In this document: in pieces, positions 21,866 to 31,501 of the stretch | Layout of the letters: every line of letters starts with the position of its first letter | Position numbering within the stretch: the stretch's first letter is position 1 | Source: Niveibacterium microcysteis | Lineage (GTDB): Bacteria; Pseudomonadota; Gammaproteobacteria; Burkholderiales; Rhodocyclaceae | DNA: 64,000 bases | Reading direction: 5' to 3' | Assembly (NCBI RefSeq): GCF_017161445.1 | Contig: NZ_CP071060.1 | Location: 1,302,001-1,366,000 of the forward strand | The notes under the pieces: generated by a model | The model's input: the letters and a program-made list of their open reading frames with translations, nothing else | What the model was told of the DNA's origin: nothing | The model's database searches: none | Program-made: the position numbers and the translations under genes

Positions 21866-22687
21866 TCAGCCTTTCTGTTTCTGTGTGTGGGGATTCTGAG
21901 CCCGCTCGTAGAGCGGCATGACTTCCGGAAGGTGGCGCTCGATCTCCCGGATTCTGTCCTTACCGGCCGGATGCGTCGAGAGCCATGCAAATCCGCCTCC
22001 GCCACCGGCCTTTGCCATCTTTTGCCAGAGCGATATGCCGGCACGCGGGTCATAGCCCGCCCGGGCGGCGAGGTCGAGTCCGACCACATCGGCATCGCTT
22101 TCGTCTTCACGCGAGAACTTCAGCGTGAGCAGATTGCCGCCAATGTTGAAGGCGTCCGCGTAGCGGCCCTGGCCGACGAAGTGGCCGAGGAGGCCGACGC
22201 CTAACTGCGTGAGCTGCGTCTTCGCAATGCGCTCACGTGCGTGTTCGCGCAAGGCGTGGGCGATCTCGTGGCCCATCACGATTGCGATCTCGTCGTCGCT
22301 GAGCTTCAGGCCGTCGATCAGGCCAGTGTAGAAAGCGATCTTGCCGCCGGGCATGCAAAAGGCGTTGGCCTCGCGTGAGGCGATCAGGTTCACCTCCCAG
22401 CGCCACGCGGTGGCACGCGGGTTGAAGCGCGCCGAGAACGGGATGATCCGCTCGGCGATACCGCGCAGTCGTTTCAGCGCCGGGTGGTCGGCAGGCGCGA
22501 GCGCGCGCTTGTCAGCCGCTGCGCGCAGCATTTGATGGTATTGCTGCCCAGCGGACTGCTCCAGTTGCTCGGCGGGCACCAGCGTACGCAGGCGCGAGGC
22601 TTCGTCGACCTTAACGCCGTCGGCACGCGCGCAAGGCATGGCGAGCGGGAGCAGGGCGAAGCTGGCGAGGATCAGGCGGCGGAGCAT
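21866..22687 (-). CDS. M48-family periplasmic zinc metalloprotease
   Basis: 273 residues. A signal peptide (MLRRLILASFALLPLAMPCA) is followed by a mature protein. The zinc motif is IAIVMGHEIAHALREHARER, with the third ligand in SREDESDADVVGLDLAARAG. The substrate pocket region is FCMPGGKIAFYTGLIDGLKL. No TPR domain follows, so it resembles the short LoiP/YcaL-like proteases rather than BepA. Such enzymes act in outer-membrane or periplasmic protein quality control. Possible lipobox absent; Cys at 19 is within the signal region but not in a clear L-A-G-C context. Confidence 0.9.
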   Translation of the reverse strand: MLRRLILASFALLPLAMPCARADGVKVDEASRLRTLVPAEQLEQSAGQQYHQMLRAAADKRALAPADHPALKRLRGIAERIIPFSARFNPRATAWRWEVNLIASREANAFCMPGGKIAFYTGLIDGLKLSDDEIAIVMGHEIAHALREHARERIAKTQLTQLGVGLLGHFVGQGRYADAFNIGGNLLTLKFSREDESDADVVGLDLAARAGYDPRAGISLWQKMAKAGGGGGFAWLSTHPAGKDRIREIERHLPEVMPLYERAQNPHTQKQKG

Positions 22688-22804
22688 TCTGCAGTAACAG
22701 TCAGGGCAGTCAGCGTGTGTCGCGGATCATACCTGCGAGCTTCGTGCTGCACTACCCTGTGGTGACATGCGCCCAGATGGCCCGGACAGGGCGCGGAGCG
22801 CGCG

Positions 22805-24199
22805 CTACTTGCGATGCTTGTTGTGGTGGGCGCCCGCTTTTGCGCCAGCCGATTTTGAGGCGTGGCTCGCCTTGCTGCTGTGGCGCGCCGTGCTGCCCCC
22901 ACGCGGCTGTTTGCCGAGTCGAGGCGCCGGGGCGGGAGCCTGGGATGCAAAGCTGAGCTTTGGTGCGAGCACCGGGGCGCTCTCGGCCATTGCCACCGCG
23001 TCGCCGGATGGCACCAGCAAGGTGTAGCCGGGGCCTGGGCGCATGCGCGGCGCGAGGCCATTGACTTCGCGGAGCTTGGTTGGGCTGATGCCGAAGCGGG
23101 CCGCGATCTGCTCGACACGTTCGCCACGTTCGACGGTGTAAGTCTTCCAGCTCAGCAGCGGACGGTCGTGATTTTCGAGGTTGGTGACGAAGGTTCCCGC
23201 CTTGTCCTTTGGCACGATCACGTGGTGGTCGGATTCCCCCGGGATCACCGGACGATTGAAGGACGGATTCAGCTCAAGGAAGTCCTTCATCGGCATTTCT
23301 GCCAACTGCGCGGCAGTGTGCAAATCCATGCCGCCGCGCGTTCCGATCGAGACGAAGTAGGGTTCGTTGGGGATCGGCGGCAGCGTGATACCGAAGAGCT
23401 GCGGGTTGGCGATGATGTTCTTCAATGCCTGCAGCTTCGGCACGTAGTAGCGCGTTTCCTGCGGCATCGACAGGTAGGCAAATTCGGTTGGCAGGCCGGC
23501 AGCCTTGTTCTTCGCAACGGCGCGTGCGACCGCGTTCTCGCCCCAGTTATAGGATGCCAGCGCCAGATGCCAGTCGCCGTGCATCTCGTAGAGCGCCTGC
23601 AGGTAGGTGAGCGCAGCGTTGGTCGATGCAACGATGTCGCGCCGCTCATCCACCCACCAGTTCTGGTCGAGCGAGAAGTCCTTGCCGGTCGACGGGATGA
23701 ACTGCCATAGGCCCGACGCGCGGGCCGGCGAGTAGGCCATCGGGTTGTACGCGCTCTCCACCATCGGCAGCAATGCCAGCTCGGTCGGCATGCCGCGCTT
23801 TTCGAGTTCTTCAACGATGAAGTAGAGGTACTTGCGGCCACGCTCAAGGGTGTTGCGCAGCGCGCCGGGGCGGGCGAGGTACCAGATCTGGCGATCGGTC
23901 ACCAAATCCATCGACAGGTCGCGCATCGCGAAGCCTTGGCGCATGCGGGCCCAGAGGTCGGACGATTCGGTGGTGAGGTCCACCGTCGCCACCGAAGGCG
24001 TGCCAAGCTTCGACAGATCGATGCTGGATACTGCGGTCAGGCCGGTACCCGCTGTCGCCGCGATCGGTGCGGTGCCGCCCGTTTGTGCGGGCGGTGGAGG
24101 CGGGTCGCTGTCATCGGCGGCCGCATTCCCGGCGGGTGGAATGGCCAGTGCGACTGCGCAACAAAGCAGCGCAGCGAACCGGCGCGCGATAGACTGCAT
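22805..24199 (-). CDS. mltD: membrane-bound lytic murein transglycosylase D
   Basis: 464 residues from the ATG at 24199; a longer frame is not needed because this Met starts the signal peptide (FAALLCCAVALAIPPAGNA). The SLT domain has the catalytic Glu in LLPMVESAYNPMAYS, then ARASGLWQFIPSTGKDF and LALASYNWGENAVARA. One LysM repeat near residue 360-405 (WKTYTVERGERVEQIAARFG, TKLREVNGL) binds peptidoglycan. The tail is Ala-, Ser-, His- and Lys-rich (AGAKAGAHHNKHRK). The enzyme cleaves murein glycan to 1,6-anhydro products. Many relatives carry two LysM repeats, so this is a shorter variant. Confidence 0.94.
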   Translation of the reverse strand: MQSIARRFAALLCCAVALAIPPAGNAAADDSDPPPPPAQTGGTAPIAATAGTGLTAVSSIDLSKLGTPSVATVDLTTESSDLWARMRQGFAMRDLSMDLVTDRQIWYLARPGALRNTLERGRKYLYFIVEELEKRGMPTELALLPMVESAYNPMAYSPARASGLWQFIPSTGKDFSLDQNWWVDERRDIVASTNAALTYLQALYEMHGDWHLALASYNWGENAVARAVAKNKAAGLPTEFAYLSMPQETRYYVPKLQALKNIIANPQLFGITLPPIPNEPYFVSIGTRGGMDLHTAAQLAEMPMKDFLELNPSFNRPVIPGESDHHVIVPKDKAGTFVTNLENHDRPLLSWKTYTVERGERVEQIAARFGISPTKLREVNGLAPRMRPGPGYTLLVPSGDAVAMAESAPVLAPKLSFASQAPAPAPRLGKQPRGGSTARHSSKASHASKSAGAKAGAHHNKHRK

Positions 24200-24376
24200 G
24201 GGAAAGGTCCGGCGACGTGCAAAGGCGTGATTGTATCGGGCTAGCGGCGATGGGGTCAAAATGCTTTTGTTTCATAGGGTTGCGTTACTGAATCGGCCTC
24301 GCGGCCGAGTGTTTGGCGGGGCGGCACGATGACGGGGCTGATGGACGGGTCGCCGGTTTTCCGTCGCGAAGGGGGC

Positions 24377-25330
24377 ATGAAAGCGCTGCTGATCGAGGAT
24401 TCGCTCACCAGCGCGACATTGATCGCGCATCAGTTGCGGGCGATCGGCATTGAGCCGCTGGTCGCGCGCGAGGGAGAGGAGGGGATCGAGCTGTTCAAGG
24501 CCCATCGTCCCGATCTCGTGCTGCTCGATGTGATCCTGCCCGGCATTGATGGTTTTGAGGTCGCCAAGCGCATTCGCCAGTTGGAACAGCACGGCGAGTG
24601 GACCCCGATCATCTTCCTTTCCGCGCGAACTGGCGACGACGATTTGCAGCGCGGCATCGAGGTGGGCGGCGACGACTATCTGTTCAAACCGATCAGTTCG
24701 ATTGTGCTGGCCGCCAAGGTGCGCGCCATGCAGCGGTTGTCGCAGATGCGCTACTCGCTGGTGGTCCTCACGCGTCGCCTCGACGACGCCAACCGCGAAC
24801 TGCAGCGCCTTTCTTCAATTGATGGCCTGACGGGCATTGCCAACCGCCGCCAGTACGACAGCACGCTTGTGCGCGAATGGCGCCGTGCTCAGCGCCGCAG
24901 TTCGTCGATCGCCTTGGTGGTGTGCGACGTCGATCACTTCAAGCGCTACAACGACCACTTCGGGCACCAAGGCGGGGATGAATGCTTGCGTCAGGTTGCC
25001 GCGTGCCTGGCAGAGCAGGCCAAGCGCCCCGCCGACCTTGTGGCACGCTACGGCGGCGAGGAATTCGCAGCGATCCTGCCAGATACCGATGCCGAGGGCG
25101 CGTTGCAGGTCGCCGAAGCCATGCGCCGCGCGGTGTATGAACTTGCGCTGCCGCACGCGCCGACCGCTGACCTGCCGAACGTGACGATCAGCCTTGGCAT
25201 TGCCGCCGCGGTGCCGCCGCGCGAGGCCCCGACCCCGGGCGCCCTGATGGCGTCGGCCGATGCGGCGCTCTACGAAGCCAAGCGCCTGGGCCGCAATCGC
25301 GCGCTCATCGCGCAATCGCTGCTGGCCTGA
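24377..25330 (+). CDS. response regulator with GGDEF domain (diguanylate cyclase)
   Basis: 317 residues from the ATG at 24377, which opens the receiver domain; an earlier frame start at 24329 is unlikely. Receiver domain residues 1-120: acidic pocket ED, phospho-Asp in LVLLDVILPGIDG, Lys in DDYLFKPISS. The GGDEF domain starts at SIDGLTGIANRRQYDSTL, with CDVDHFKRYNDHFGHQGGDE and the active site RYGGEEF. An inhibitory I-site R-P-A-D lies five residues before it. The protein probably makes cyclic di-GMP when phosphorylated and is feedback-inhibited. Its sensor kinase is not nearby. Confidence 0.94.
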   Translation: MKALLIEDSLTSATLIAHQLRAIGIEPLVAREGEEGIELFKAHRPDLVLLDVILPGIDGFEVAKRIRQLEQHGEWTPIIFLSARTGDDDLQRGIEVGGDDYLFKPISSIVLAAKVRAMQRLSQMRYSLVVLTRRLDDANRELQRLSSIDGLTGIANRRQYDSTLVREWRRAQRRSSSIALVVCDVDHFKRYNDHFGHQGGDECLRQVAACLAEQAKRPADLVARYGGEEFAAILPDTDAEGALQVAEAMRRAVYELALPHAPTADLPNVTISLGIAAAVPPREAPTPGALMASADAALYEAKRLGRNRALIAQSLLA

Positions 25331-25335
25331 AGCCC

Positions 25336-26100
25336 TTAGCGGAACTCGTTCTTCCAGCGGCGCAGCGCGGCGAAGACTGCACCGGCGTCTGCCAGCGTTT
25401 CACCACTCACGGCTTCGGCCATGCGCCGCACGTCTGCCTGATCGCAGCGTAGGAACGGGTTGATCCGCCGCTCGACCCCGATTGTGGTCGGGATCGTCGG
25501 GCGCGCCTGCGCCCGCAGCGCGTCACATTGCCCGCTGTAAGCAACGATATCCGGGTTGCCCGGCTCCACCGCCAGCGCAAAACGTAGGTTCGACTGGGTG
25601 TACTCGTGCGCGCAGTACACCCTTGTGTCGTCGGGGAGGGCTGCAAGTCGCCCGAGCGAGGCGTGCATCTGCGCCGGCGTGCCTTCGAACAGCCGCCCGC
25701 AACCCCCCGAGAACAAGGTGTCGCCGCAGAACAGCGCGCCAGGGCTGAGGTAGGCGATGTGGCCAGCGGTGTGGCCCGGTACCGCCATGACGGATAGGCT
25801 CAGGGCGCCGTTCAGCAGGCTCAGCGTTGCGCTGTCCGTCAGCGTGTCGGTAAGGCCCGCGATTGCCTCTGTCGCCGGCCCGAAGACTTTGGGGTGATGA
25901 CGCGCGGAAAGCGCCGCAATGCCGCCGGTGTGATCGCCGTGGTGGTGCGTGATGAGGATCGCGTCAAGCGTGAGATGGCGCTCGGCGAGAAATCGCTCGA
26001 CCGGCGTGGCGTCACCCGGATCGACCACTACACAGTGGCCATCGGCGACGATGGCCCAGATGTAGTTGTCCGAGAAGGCGGAAAGCGGAACAATCTGCAT
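25336..26100 (-). CDS. gloB: hydroxyacylglutathione hydrolase (glyoxalase II)
   Basis: 254 residues from the ATG at 26100 (a GTG at 26127 would add nine residues and touch the divergent gene). Hydrolyses S-lactoylglutathione in the methylglyoxal pathway. Metallo-beta-lactamase fold: LITHHHGDHTGGIAAL for the first metal ligands, VMAVPGHTAGHIAYL, GDTLFSGGCGRLFEG with the bridging Asp, and YCAHEYTQSNLRFA. The C-terminal helices bind glutathione (RRINPFLRCD). Divergent from the methyltransferase gene with about 28 bp between starts. Confidence 0.95.
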   Translation of the reverse strand: MQIVPLSAFSDNYIWAIVADGHCVVVDPGDATPVERFLAERHLTLDAILITHHHGDHTGGIAALSARHHPKVFGPATEAIAGLTDTLTDSATLSLLNGALSLSVMAVPGHTAGHIAYLSPGALFCGDTLFSGGCGRLFEGTPAQMHASLGRLAALPDDTRVYCAHEYTQSNLRFALAVEPGNPDIVAYSGQCDALRAQARPTIPTTIGVERRINPFLRCDQADVRRMAEAVSGETLADAGAVFAALRRWKNEFR

Positions 26101-26128
26101 CCCGGCAATTTTCGGCGCACTGCTCACG

Positions 26129-26866
26129 ATGTCAATTCCCGGATGTGCCGCGTGGCTTGAAACGCCACTGGGCCGCTACCTGATCGACTGGGAGTTGGCG
26201 CAGGTCGATGCCCGTGTGGCCGACGTGTTCGGCTTTCACGCGATCCAGATCGGCCTACCCGAGCGCGACTACCTGCGCAACAACCGTATCGGGTTCAAGT
26301 TCCGCTGTGCCCGCTCGGGTGATGTGGCGCTGATCAGCGATACCTATGAGTTGCCGATTGCGTCGCAGAGCGTTGATCTCGTCGTGCTGCCCCATGTGCT
26401 GGAGTTTTCCGAGCATCCGCACCAGGTGTTGCGCGAGGTGGAGCGGGTGCTGGTGCCGGAAGGGCAGTTGCTGATTTCGGCCTTCAACCCGGTCAGCCTG
26501 TGGGGCGTGCGCCGTCTGCTTGCGGCCAGTACCGGTGAGTTCCCGTGGCAGGGGCAGTTCCTCAGCGTACGCCGCATGAAGGACTGGCTCGCGCTGCTAA
26601 GTTTCGAGAGCCAGCCCGCGGTGTTCGGCGCCTATATTCCGCCGGTGACGCCGCCGCGCTGGATTGAACAGTGGCATTTCATGGACAATGCCGGCCCCCG
26701 CTGGTGGCCGTTTGCAGGCGGCACCTATGTGATTCAGGCAACCAAACGCGTGCGCGGCATGCGCCTGGTTGCCCCTGCGTGGCGCGATCGCCGCGCCCGC
26801 GCGAAAGCCTTTGCACCGGTTGCCCAGCGTGACCCGGTGTCGATAGAAAGAAACATCCCTGAATGA
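26129..26866 (+). CDS. class I SAM-dependent methyltransferase (YafS-like)
   Basis: 245 residues from the ATG at 26129. The first half shows the Rossmann-type fold in degenerate form: [18 protein letters not shown], then [38 protein letters not shown] and [18 protein letters not shown], typical of methyltransferase domain 11. The C-terminal part is rich in Trp ([20 protein letters not shown]). In Escherichia coli the gene between gloB and rnhA is yafS, the same order as here, so orthology is likely. Substrate unknown. The TGA overlaps the rnhA start (ATGA). Confidence 0.88.
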   Translation: MSIPGCAAWLETPLGRYLIDWELAQVDARVADVFGFHAIQIGLPERDYLRNNRIGFKFRCARSGDVALISDTYELPIASQSVDLVVLPHVLEFSEHPHQVLREVERVLVPEGQLLISAFNPVSLWGVRRLLAASTGEFPWQGQFLSVRRMKDWLALLSFESQPAVFGAYIPPVTPPRWIEQWHFMDNAGPRWWPFAGGTYVIQATKRVRGMRLVAPAWRDRRARAKAFAPVAQRDPVSIERNIPE

Positions 26867-27309
26867 CCGATTCAATTGTAGATATCTATACCGACGGGGC
26901 CTGCTCCGGTAACCCGGGACCCGGCGGCTGGGGCGCGATCCTGCGCGCGGGTGGACACGAGAAGGAGTTGTTCGGTGGCGAGCCGTCGACCACCAACAAC
27001 CGTATGGAGATGACCGCGGTGATTCGCGCGCTGCAGGCGCTGACGCGGCCGGTGCAGGTGCGTGTGCACACCGATTCGCAGTACGTGCAGAAAGGCATCT
27101 CGGAGTGGATCCACGGCTGGAAGCGCCGCGGCTGGAAGACCGCCGACAACAAGCCGGTGAAGAACGACGATCTGTGGCGCGAGCTCGATCAGCTGGCTGC
27201 GCTGCACCAGATCCAGTGGCTGTGGGTCAAGGGCCACGCCGGGCACCCGGAGAACGAGCGGGCGGATGAACTTGCGCGGCGTGGCGTCGAGCAGGTGAGG
27301 AGCAAATGA
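26863..27309 (+). CDS. rnhA: ribonuclease HI
   Basis: 148 residues, family-normal. Degrades RNA in RNA-DNA hybrids (R-loops, primers). Catalytic carboxylates are visible: Asp in [18 protein letters not shown], Glu in [18 protein letters not shown], Asp in [14 protein letters not shown], and Asp in [11 protein letters not shown]; His in [11 protein letters not shown]. The basic handle region is [17 protein letters not shown]. The start overlaps the methyltransferase stop by 4 bp and the end overlaps dnaQ by 4 bp. Confidence 0.97.
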   Translation: MTDSIVDIYTDGACSGNPGPGGWGAILRAGGHEKELFGGEPSTTNNRMEMTAVIRALQALTRPVQVRVHTDSQYVQKGISEWIHGWKRRGWKTADNKPVKNDDLWRELDQLAALHQIQWLWVKGHAGHPENERADELARRGVEQVRSK

Positions 27310-28031
27310 TGCGGCAGATCATCCTCGATACGGAAACCACCGGCCTTGATTGGCGCACCGGCGATCGCGTGATCGAAATCGGTTGTGTGGAGATGGTGGC
27401 GCGCAAGCTCACCGGGCGGCATTTCCATGTCTACATCAACCCCGAACGCCCAGTGGACCCGGGGGCGATGGCGGTGCATGGCATCACCGATGAATTTCTC
27501 GCCGACAAGCCGAAGTTCAAGGATGTGGTGGAGGACTTCGAGGCCTTCGTCGCCGACGGCGAGCTGATCATCCATAACGCGCAGTTCGACGTGGGCTTCC
27601 TGAACATGGAGCTCGACCGCCTCGGCCGGCCCAAGCTCGACGTGTTGTGCGCCGGCGTGATCGACACGCTGAAGATGGCGAAGGAGCAGAACCCGGGCAA
27701 GAAGGCGTCGCTCGACGCGCTGTGCCAGCGCTACGAGATCGACAACGGCCACCGTGAGCTGCACGGCGCGCTGCTCGACTCAGAGCTGCTGGCCGAGGTC
27801 TACCTCGCGATGACGCGAGGGCAGGACAGCCTGATCATGGACCTGGACAGCGAGCCCGCGCCGGCCGCCGGTAGCGACGATTCGGGCGCGCCGCTGGAGC
27901 GTCATCCGCTGCGCGTCGTACGCGCCTCGCCGGAGGAACTGGCGGCGCACGACGAGGTGCTTGCTGCGATCGCGAAGGCCAATAAGGGCAAGTGCCTGTG
28001 GCTGCCGCCGGAGCCGCAAGCCCAGGCCTAG
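27306..28031 (+). CDS. dnaQ: DNA polymerase III epsilon subunit (proofreading exonuclease)
   Basis: 241 residues. The 3'-5' exonuclease of the replicase. DEDDh motifs: Exo [17 protein letters not shown], Exo [22 protein letters not shown], Exo [23 protein letters not shown] with the catalytic His and Asp. A Q-D-S-L-I-M segment just after the domain matches the clamp-binding motif position of Escherichia coli DnaQ. The C-terminal tail contacts the polymerase subunit. Two ATGs (27306 and 27309) are possible starts; the first overlaps the rnhA stop. Confidence 0.96.
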   Translation: MMRQIILDTETTGLDWRTGDRVIEIGCVEMVARKLTGRHFHVYINPERPVDPGAMAVHGITDEFLADKPKFKDVVEDFEAFVADGELIIHNAQFDVGFLNMELDRLGRPKLDVLCAGVIDTLKMAKEQNPGKKASLDALCQRYEIDNGHRELHGALLDSELLAEVYLAMTRGQDSLIMDLDSEPAPAAGSDDSGAPLERHPLRVVRASPEELAAHDEVLAAIAKANKGKCLWLPPEPQAQA

Positions 28032-28050
28032 CGATACGGGCCACGGGGCG

Positions 28051-31000
28051 CTACTGCAGCGCCCCGAGCAGCACTTCGACCGCGCGCAAGCCGCCCGCAC
28101 TGGCCAGCGGCAGGAGCGTGGCGCGCACCATGTTCCAGTGGCTGGCACGGAATATTCCCGAATCGACCTCCCCGATGTAACGCTGCACATGACGCAGCAG
28201 CTGCGTGAGGCACTGTTCATCGTTGCGCAGGCTGGCGGCGAGGCCGTCAAGGCCTCGTAGCGCGGTGCGCCGCGCTTTCTTGGCCGCCGATTGGCCGATC
28301 CATACCGTCAGCAGGGCACACACGCCGAAAACACCGAACAGCACCAGTGCCATCGGGTCCACCGTCCAGGCCTCGAAGTAATCCCAGCGGCTTGCCAGCA
28401 CCAAGGACAGCACGATGCCCGGGAAGTAGAGCAGCCACTCGTTGTGGCGCGAGATCTGTTCGATCAGCAGGATGTCGATGTAGTGGTCGAACAGCCGGTC
28501 GAGGCGGGTCGGATCCGCCGCTTTCACGATGCGCCGCTTGCCGGGTTGGCCCGGTCGCTCCGCGATCGTGTTGCCCGCATCCTGCGCGGCACCGGAGATG
28601 ACCGCCGGATCGACGTACTGCTCCTGCAGGGCGTCCATCGCGGCATCCACCGCCTCTTGTGGCCAGTCGGAACGATTCGCGCTGAGTTGGCGCGCCAGCA
28701 CCATCAAGCGCAAGGCCACGCTCAGAGACAGGAAGATCAGTACCAGCAGCAGGAAGGTGCCGGCCGCGGCCACCGCGATGAAGAGGGCAATCGCGATCTT
28801 GCCGCGCACCGGCGGCAGCACCGGATAGTTCAAACCGATCAGCGCGAAGACGCCCATCATCAGGCAGGCCCACAGCGTTCCGATCAGCAGTTGCGGCCCA
28901 GGCGACATTGCGTGGCGGAACATCAGCCAGGCGTGATGGGCGTCCACAAGCCCGTGCGTTGGGTGTGGGCCGATGCAGGCAGAACGCAGGCGGCGCTGCA
29001 GCGTCAGGCTGGTGTCGCGCAGCAAGCGGCGCCAGCGCCAGGCCCGGCGGCTGGAGGGCGGCCGCACGCCCGAAAGGCCGAAGCGCTGCGCCACGCCATC
29101 CAGCGTGCGCCCGATGCGTTTGCGCGCCAGCCATAGCAGCCAGCCCGACAGCACGAGCGCGCACCAGCGCAGCCACAGGCTGGGCCAGATGCTGATCCCG
29201 TCCAGCCAGGCAAACGGCTCTTCCGCCCAGGCTTCCGCGGTGTCACGCAACCAGCCGTAGCAGACCACCGGCACCACCACCAGCACGATGATCGCCATGC
29301 ACAGGCCGAGCAAGGTGCCGTCGCGGTTGGGTGACCAGACCGTGGCGCCGAGCAGGTAGAGCGTAACGATGAAGAGGCCCAGCGCAACGGTGATCGTGAT
29401 CAGGGTGCCGCCGCTCAGATGGTCGCGCGGCGGGTGGATGTCCTGGCAACGCAACAGGTTCTCCGGTGCTTCGGTGACGTCCAGTTGCGGGCAGGATTCG
29501 CGCCGCGCGTATTCGTTGAGCGGGTGGGCGCGGGTCAGGCCGATTTCGTGCAGCCGCGGCGTCAGCGCGTTCCAGCGTCCGACCCAGCCGGCCACCGCGT
29601 CGCGATCTGCGCTGTTGCCGAGTAGCGCGACAGAGGTGGTGAGGAACAGCGCCGTCTGCTCGCCATCGCGGAAAGGGATCACGAAACGTTGCACCGGCGG
29701 GGCGAGCTTCAGGTCGAAGCGCGACACGACCAGCACATTCCGCATCGCGCTGATGCTCTCGTGGTCGAGCATGCGCGAGTCGAGCCCGGTGGTGAAGAAC
29801 TGCACCTGCGGGAAGCGTGCGCGCAACGCTTGCAGCAGCATACGCTTGTCGTAGAAGTCCGAGGCCAGGATGCCGATCGCGCGAATCCCCACCGAACCGC
29901 GCCCGCACACCGCCTTCAGGTTGGTGTCGCGCTCAGCGATCTGTTCGACCAGGCGACGCACGTAGTCGCGCTGGCTTTGCAGCGTTGACCGTTCATAGGC
30001 AGCGTCTGGCGGCTTGTTGCCGCTTTTCGCCGTGCCGCTCGGCGCCGTCGCGTTGCCGTCGCCAGAACGGCTCTGCAGCCCCTTGCCGTCTAGCCCGCGC
30101 GTGAAGGCGAATCCATGCACGTTGGCGGCATCGGAGCGTCGCAGCTCGGCACGCCACTGTGATGCCACCTGACCCAGGTGGCCGCCGAAGGCGCGCCGGA
30201 AGTCGCGCGCATGATGGGTATCCCATTCGCTGACCAGCGCCACGTGATGATCGAACAGGCAGGCGTAGCGATGCGCCTCGGAGCTGCGCCGCGCGTCGAT
30301 CACGTCGGTGTGGTCGCTTGGCCGCATCAGGTTGAGGCCGCGCCGTTCAAGTTCCGCCACCAGCGTGTTGGCGAGCATGTCGTCGGTGGGGCCGATTTCG
30401 AGCACATGGCGGCTCGGGTCGCCGGGCGAGGTGTCGGCGTCGATCGTGACCTGGCTGCGGAAGTGGCGCAGCGCCAGCGCAGCACTGGCTTCGGCAGGGC
30501 AGGCGGGCAGGCTCTTGTCCTCGTCGCTGCCGTTGCCGTTCTTGGCGCCGGGCGGGCGGCAGCGCATGCCGGACTCCACCCGGTCGGTGACATCGCGATC
30601 GAGCGGACCCAGCGTCACATAGCGGGCGCCGCCACCCTCTTCGTCACCGGCCACCATGCTGTCGAACGCGGTGCCCAGCAGACGATAGCGGCGTGCCGCT
30701 TCCTGCACCGTGTCGGCCAGGCGCAAGGGTGCGTCCGCAATCCAGAACACGCTGACCTGGTCGGCGCGCCCGGCATAGGTGGGGCCGAGGTCACCGCGGC
30801 CTCGCCCGCGTTGCGCCAGTTCCTTGTCCTTGCGCAGCTGGAAGCGTTCGATCGTTGCCCGCACCGGTGTTTCGAAGCCAGTCTGGTTATCCAGCGCTGC
30901 GAAGCGGCAGGGGCCGATCAGATGCTCCGAATCGCCAGGCTCGTAGCCCCAGCGGTTCAGGGCGGAGAGCACCGCCGCGCGGGCGCGGATGCGGCGCTCG

Positions 31001-31347
31001 GAGTCTTCACTGGCACCGCCAGCGTTGGCGATGATGAAGAGGCGCATGTGCCGCTCGCCCTTCGCGACACTGCGGTGAAACTGGCTATCGATCTGGCCGC
31101 AGTCGTTTGCGGTGCTTGATTCCGACGCGCTTGCGCTGCTTTTGAGCGGGCTTGCGAGCGGGTCTTCCCACATGCGCGCCTCGATACTGCCCGCCTGCTC
31201 GGAGGGCGGCAGCGCGGGCGGGCGGCCGCTGTCCGGCACCGGTGTCGGCGTCAGACTGATGGCGGCGACCAGAGCGGCGATGAGCGCAGCCAGCAGGGCG
31301 GGGGTCTGGAACGGTGAGCGTTCCGCTTTGGCGTCTGACGAATCCAT
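28051..31347 (-). CDS. large envelope protein of unknown function (1098 aa)
   Basis: The start is the ATG at 31347, preceded by GGAGG 9-13 bases upstream; the longer frame from 31416 lacks this. Residues 13-33 form a signal anchor (LLAALIAALVAAISLTPTPV). Residues 34 to about 650 are probably periplasmic and include a segment VGIRAIGILASDFYDKRMLL followed by FPQVQFFTTGLDSRML, which resembles periplasmic ligand-binding (ABC-receptor-like) folds. The C-terminal half has several membrane spans (LITITVALGLFIVTLYLLGA, MAIIVLVVVPVVCYGWL, IALFIAVAAAGTFLLLVLIF, LLYFPGIVLSLVLA) and cytoplasmic helices. I do not recognise a named family. It stands alone, tail to tail with dnaQ. Confidence 0.85.
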   Translation of the reverse strand: MDSSDAKAERSPFQTPALLAALIAALVAAISLTPTPVPDSGRPPALPPSEQAGSIEARMWEDPLASPLKSSASASESSTANDCGQIDSQFHRSVAKGERHMRLFIIANAGGASEDSERRIRARAAVLSALNRWGYEPGDSEHLIGPCRFAALDNQTGFETPVRATIERFQLRKDKELAQRGRGRGDLGPTYAGRADQVSVFWIADAPLRLADTVQEAARRYRLLGTAFDSMVAGDEEGGGARYVTLGPLDRDVTDRVESGMRCRPPGAKNGNGSDEDKSLPACPAEASAALALRHFRSQVTIDADTSPGDPSRHVLEIGPTDDMLANTLVAELERRGLNLMRPSDHTDVIDARRSSEAHRYACLFDHHVALVSEWDTHHARDFRRAFGGHLGQVASQWRAELRRSDAANVHGFAFTRGLDGKGLQSRSGDGNATAPSGTAKSGNKPPDAAYERSTLQSQRDYVRRLVEQIAERDTNLKAVCGRGSVGIRAIGILASDFYDKRMLLQALRARFPQVQFFTTGLDSRMLDHESISAMRNVLVVSRFDLKLAPPVQRFVIPFRDGEQTALFLTTSVALLGNSADRDAVAGWVGRWNALTPRLHEIGLTRAHPLNEYARRESCPQLDVTEAPENLLRCQDIHPPRDHLSGGTLITITVALGLFIVTLYLLGATVWSPNRDGTLLGLCMAIIVLVVVPVVCYGWLRDTAEAWAEEPFAWLDGISIWPSLWLRWCALVLSGWLLWLARKRIGRTLDGVAQRFGLSGVRPPSSRRAWRWRRLLRDTSLTLQRRLRSACIGPHPTHGLVDAHHAWLMFRHAMSPGPQLLIGTLWACLMMGVFALIGLNYPVLPPVRGKIAIALFIAVAAAGTFLLLVLIFLSLSVALRLMVLARQLSANRSDWPQEAVDAAMDALQEQYVDPAVISGAAQDAGNTIAERPGQPGKRRIVKAADPTRLDRLFDHYIDILLIEQISRHNEWLLYFPGIVLSLVLASRWDYFEAWTVDPMALVLFGVFGVCALLTVWIGQSAAKKARRTALRGLDGLAASLRNDEQCLTQLLRHVQRYIGEVDSGIFRASHWNMVRATLLPLASAGGLRAVEVLLGALQ

Positions 31348-31501
31348 CGGATTGTCCTCCCTGCGAGGACAGTCGCACCTGCCGGTGCGCTCCGGTGCTG
31401 CTGGGCGCAGCGGCACTACGCTCAGCTAGCGCGACTGGTGAATCCAGCATAGATCAGCAGCGTGCCGATGGCCCGCACGGTTTCTTGCTGCGATGTTTGG
31501 C

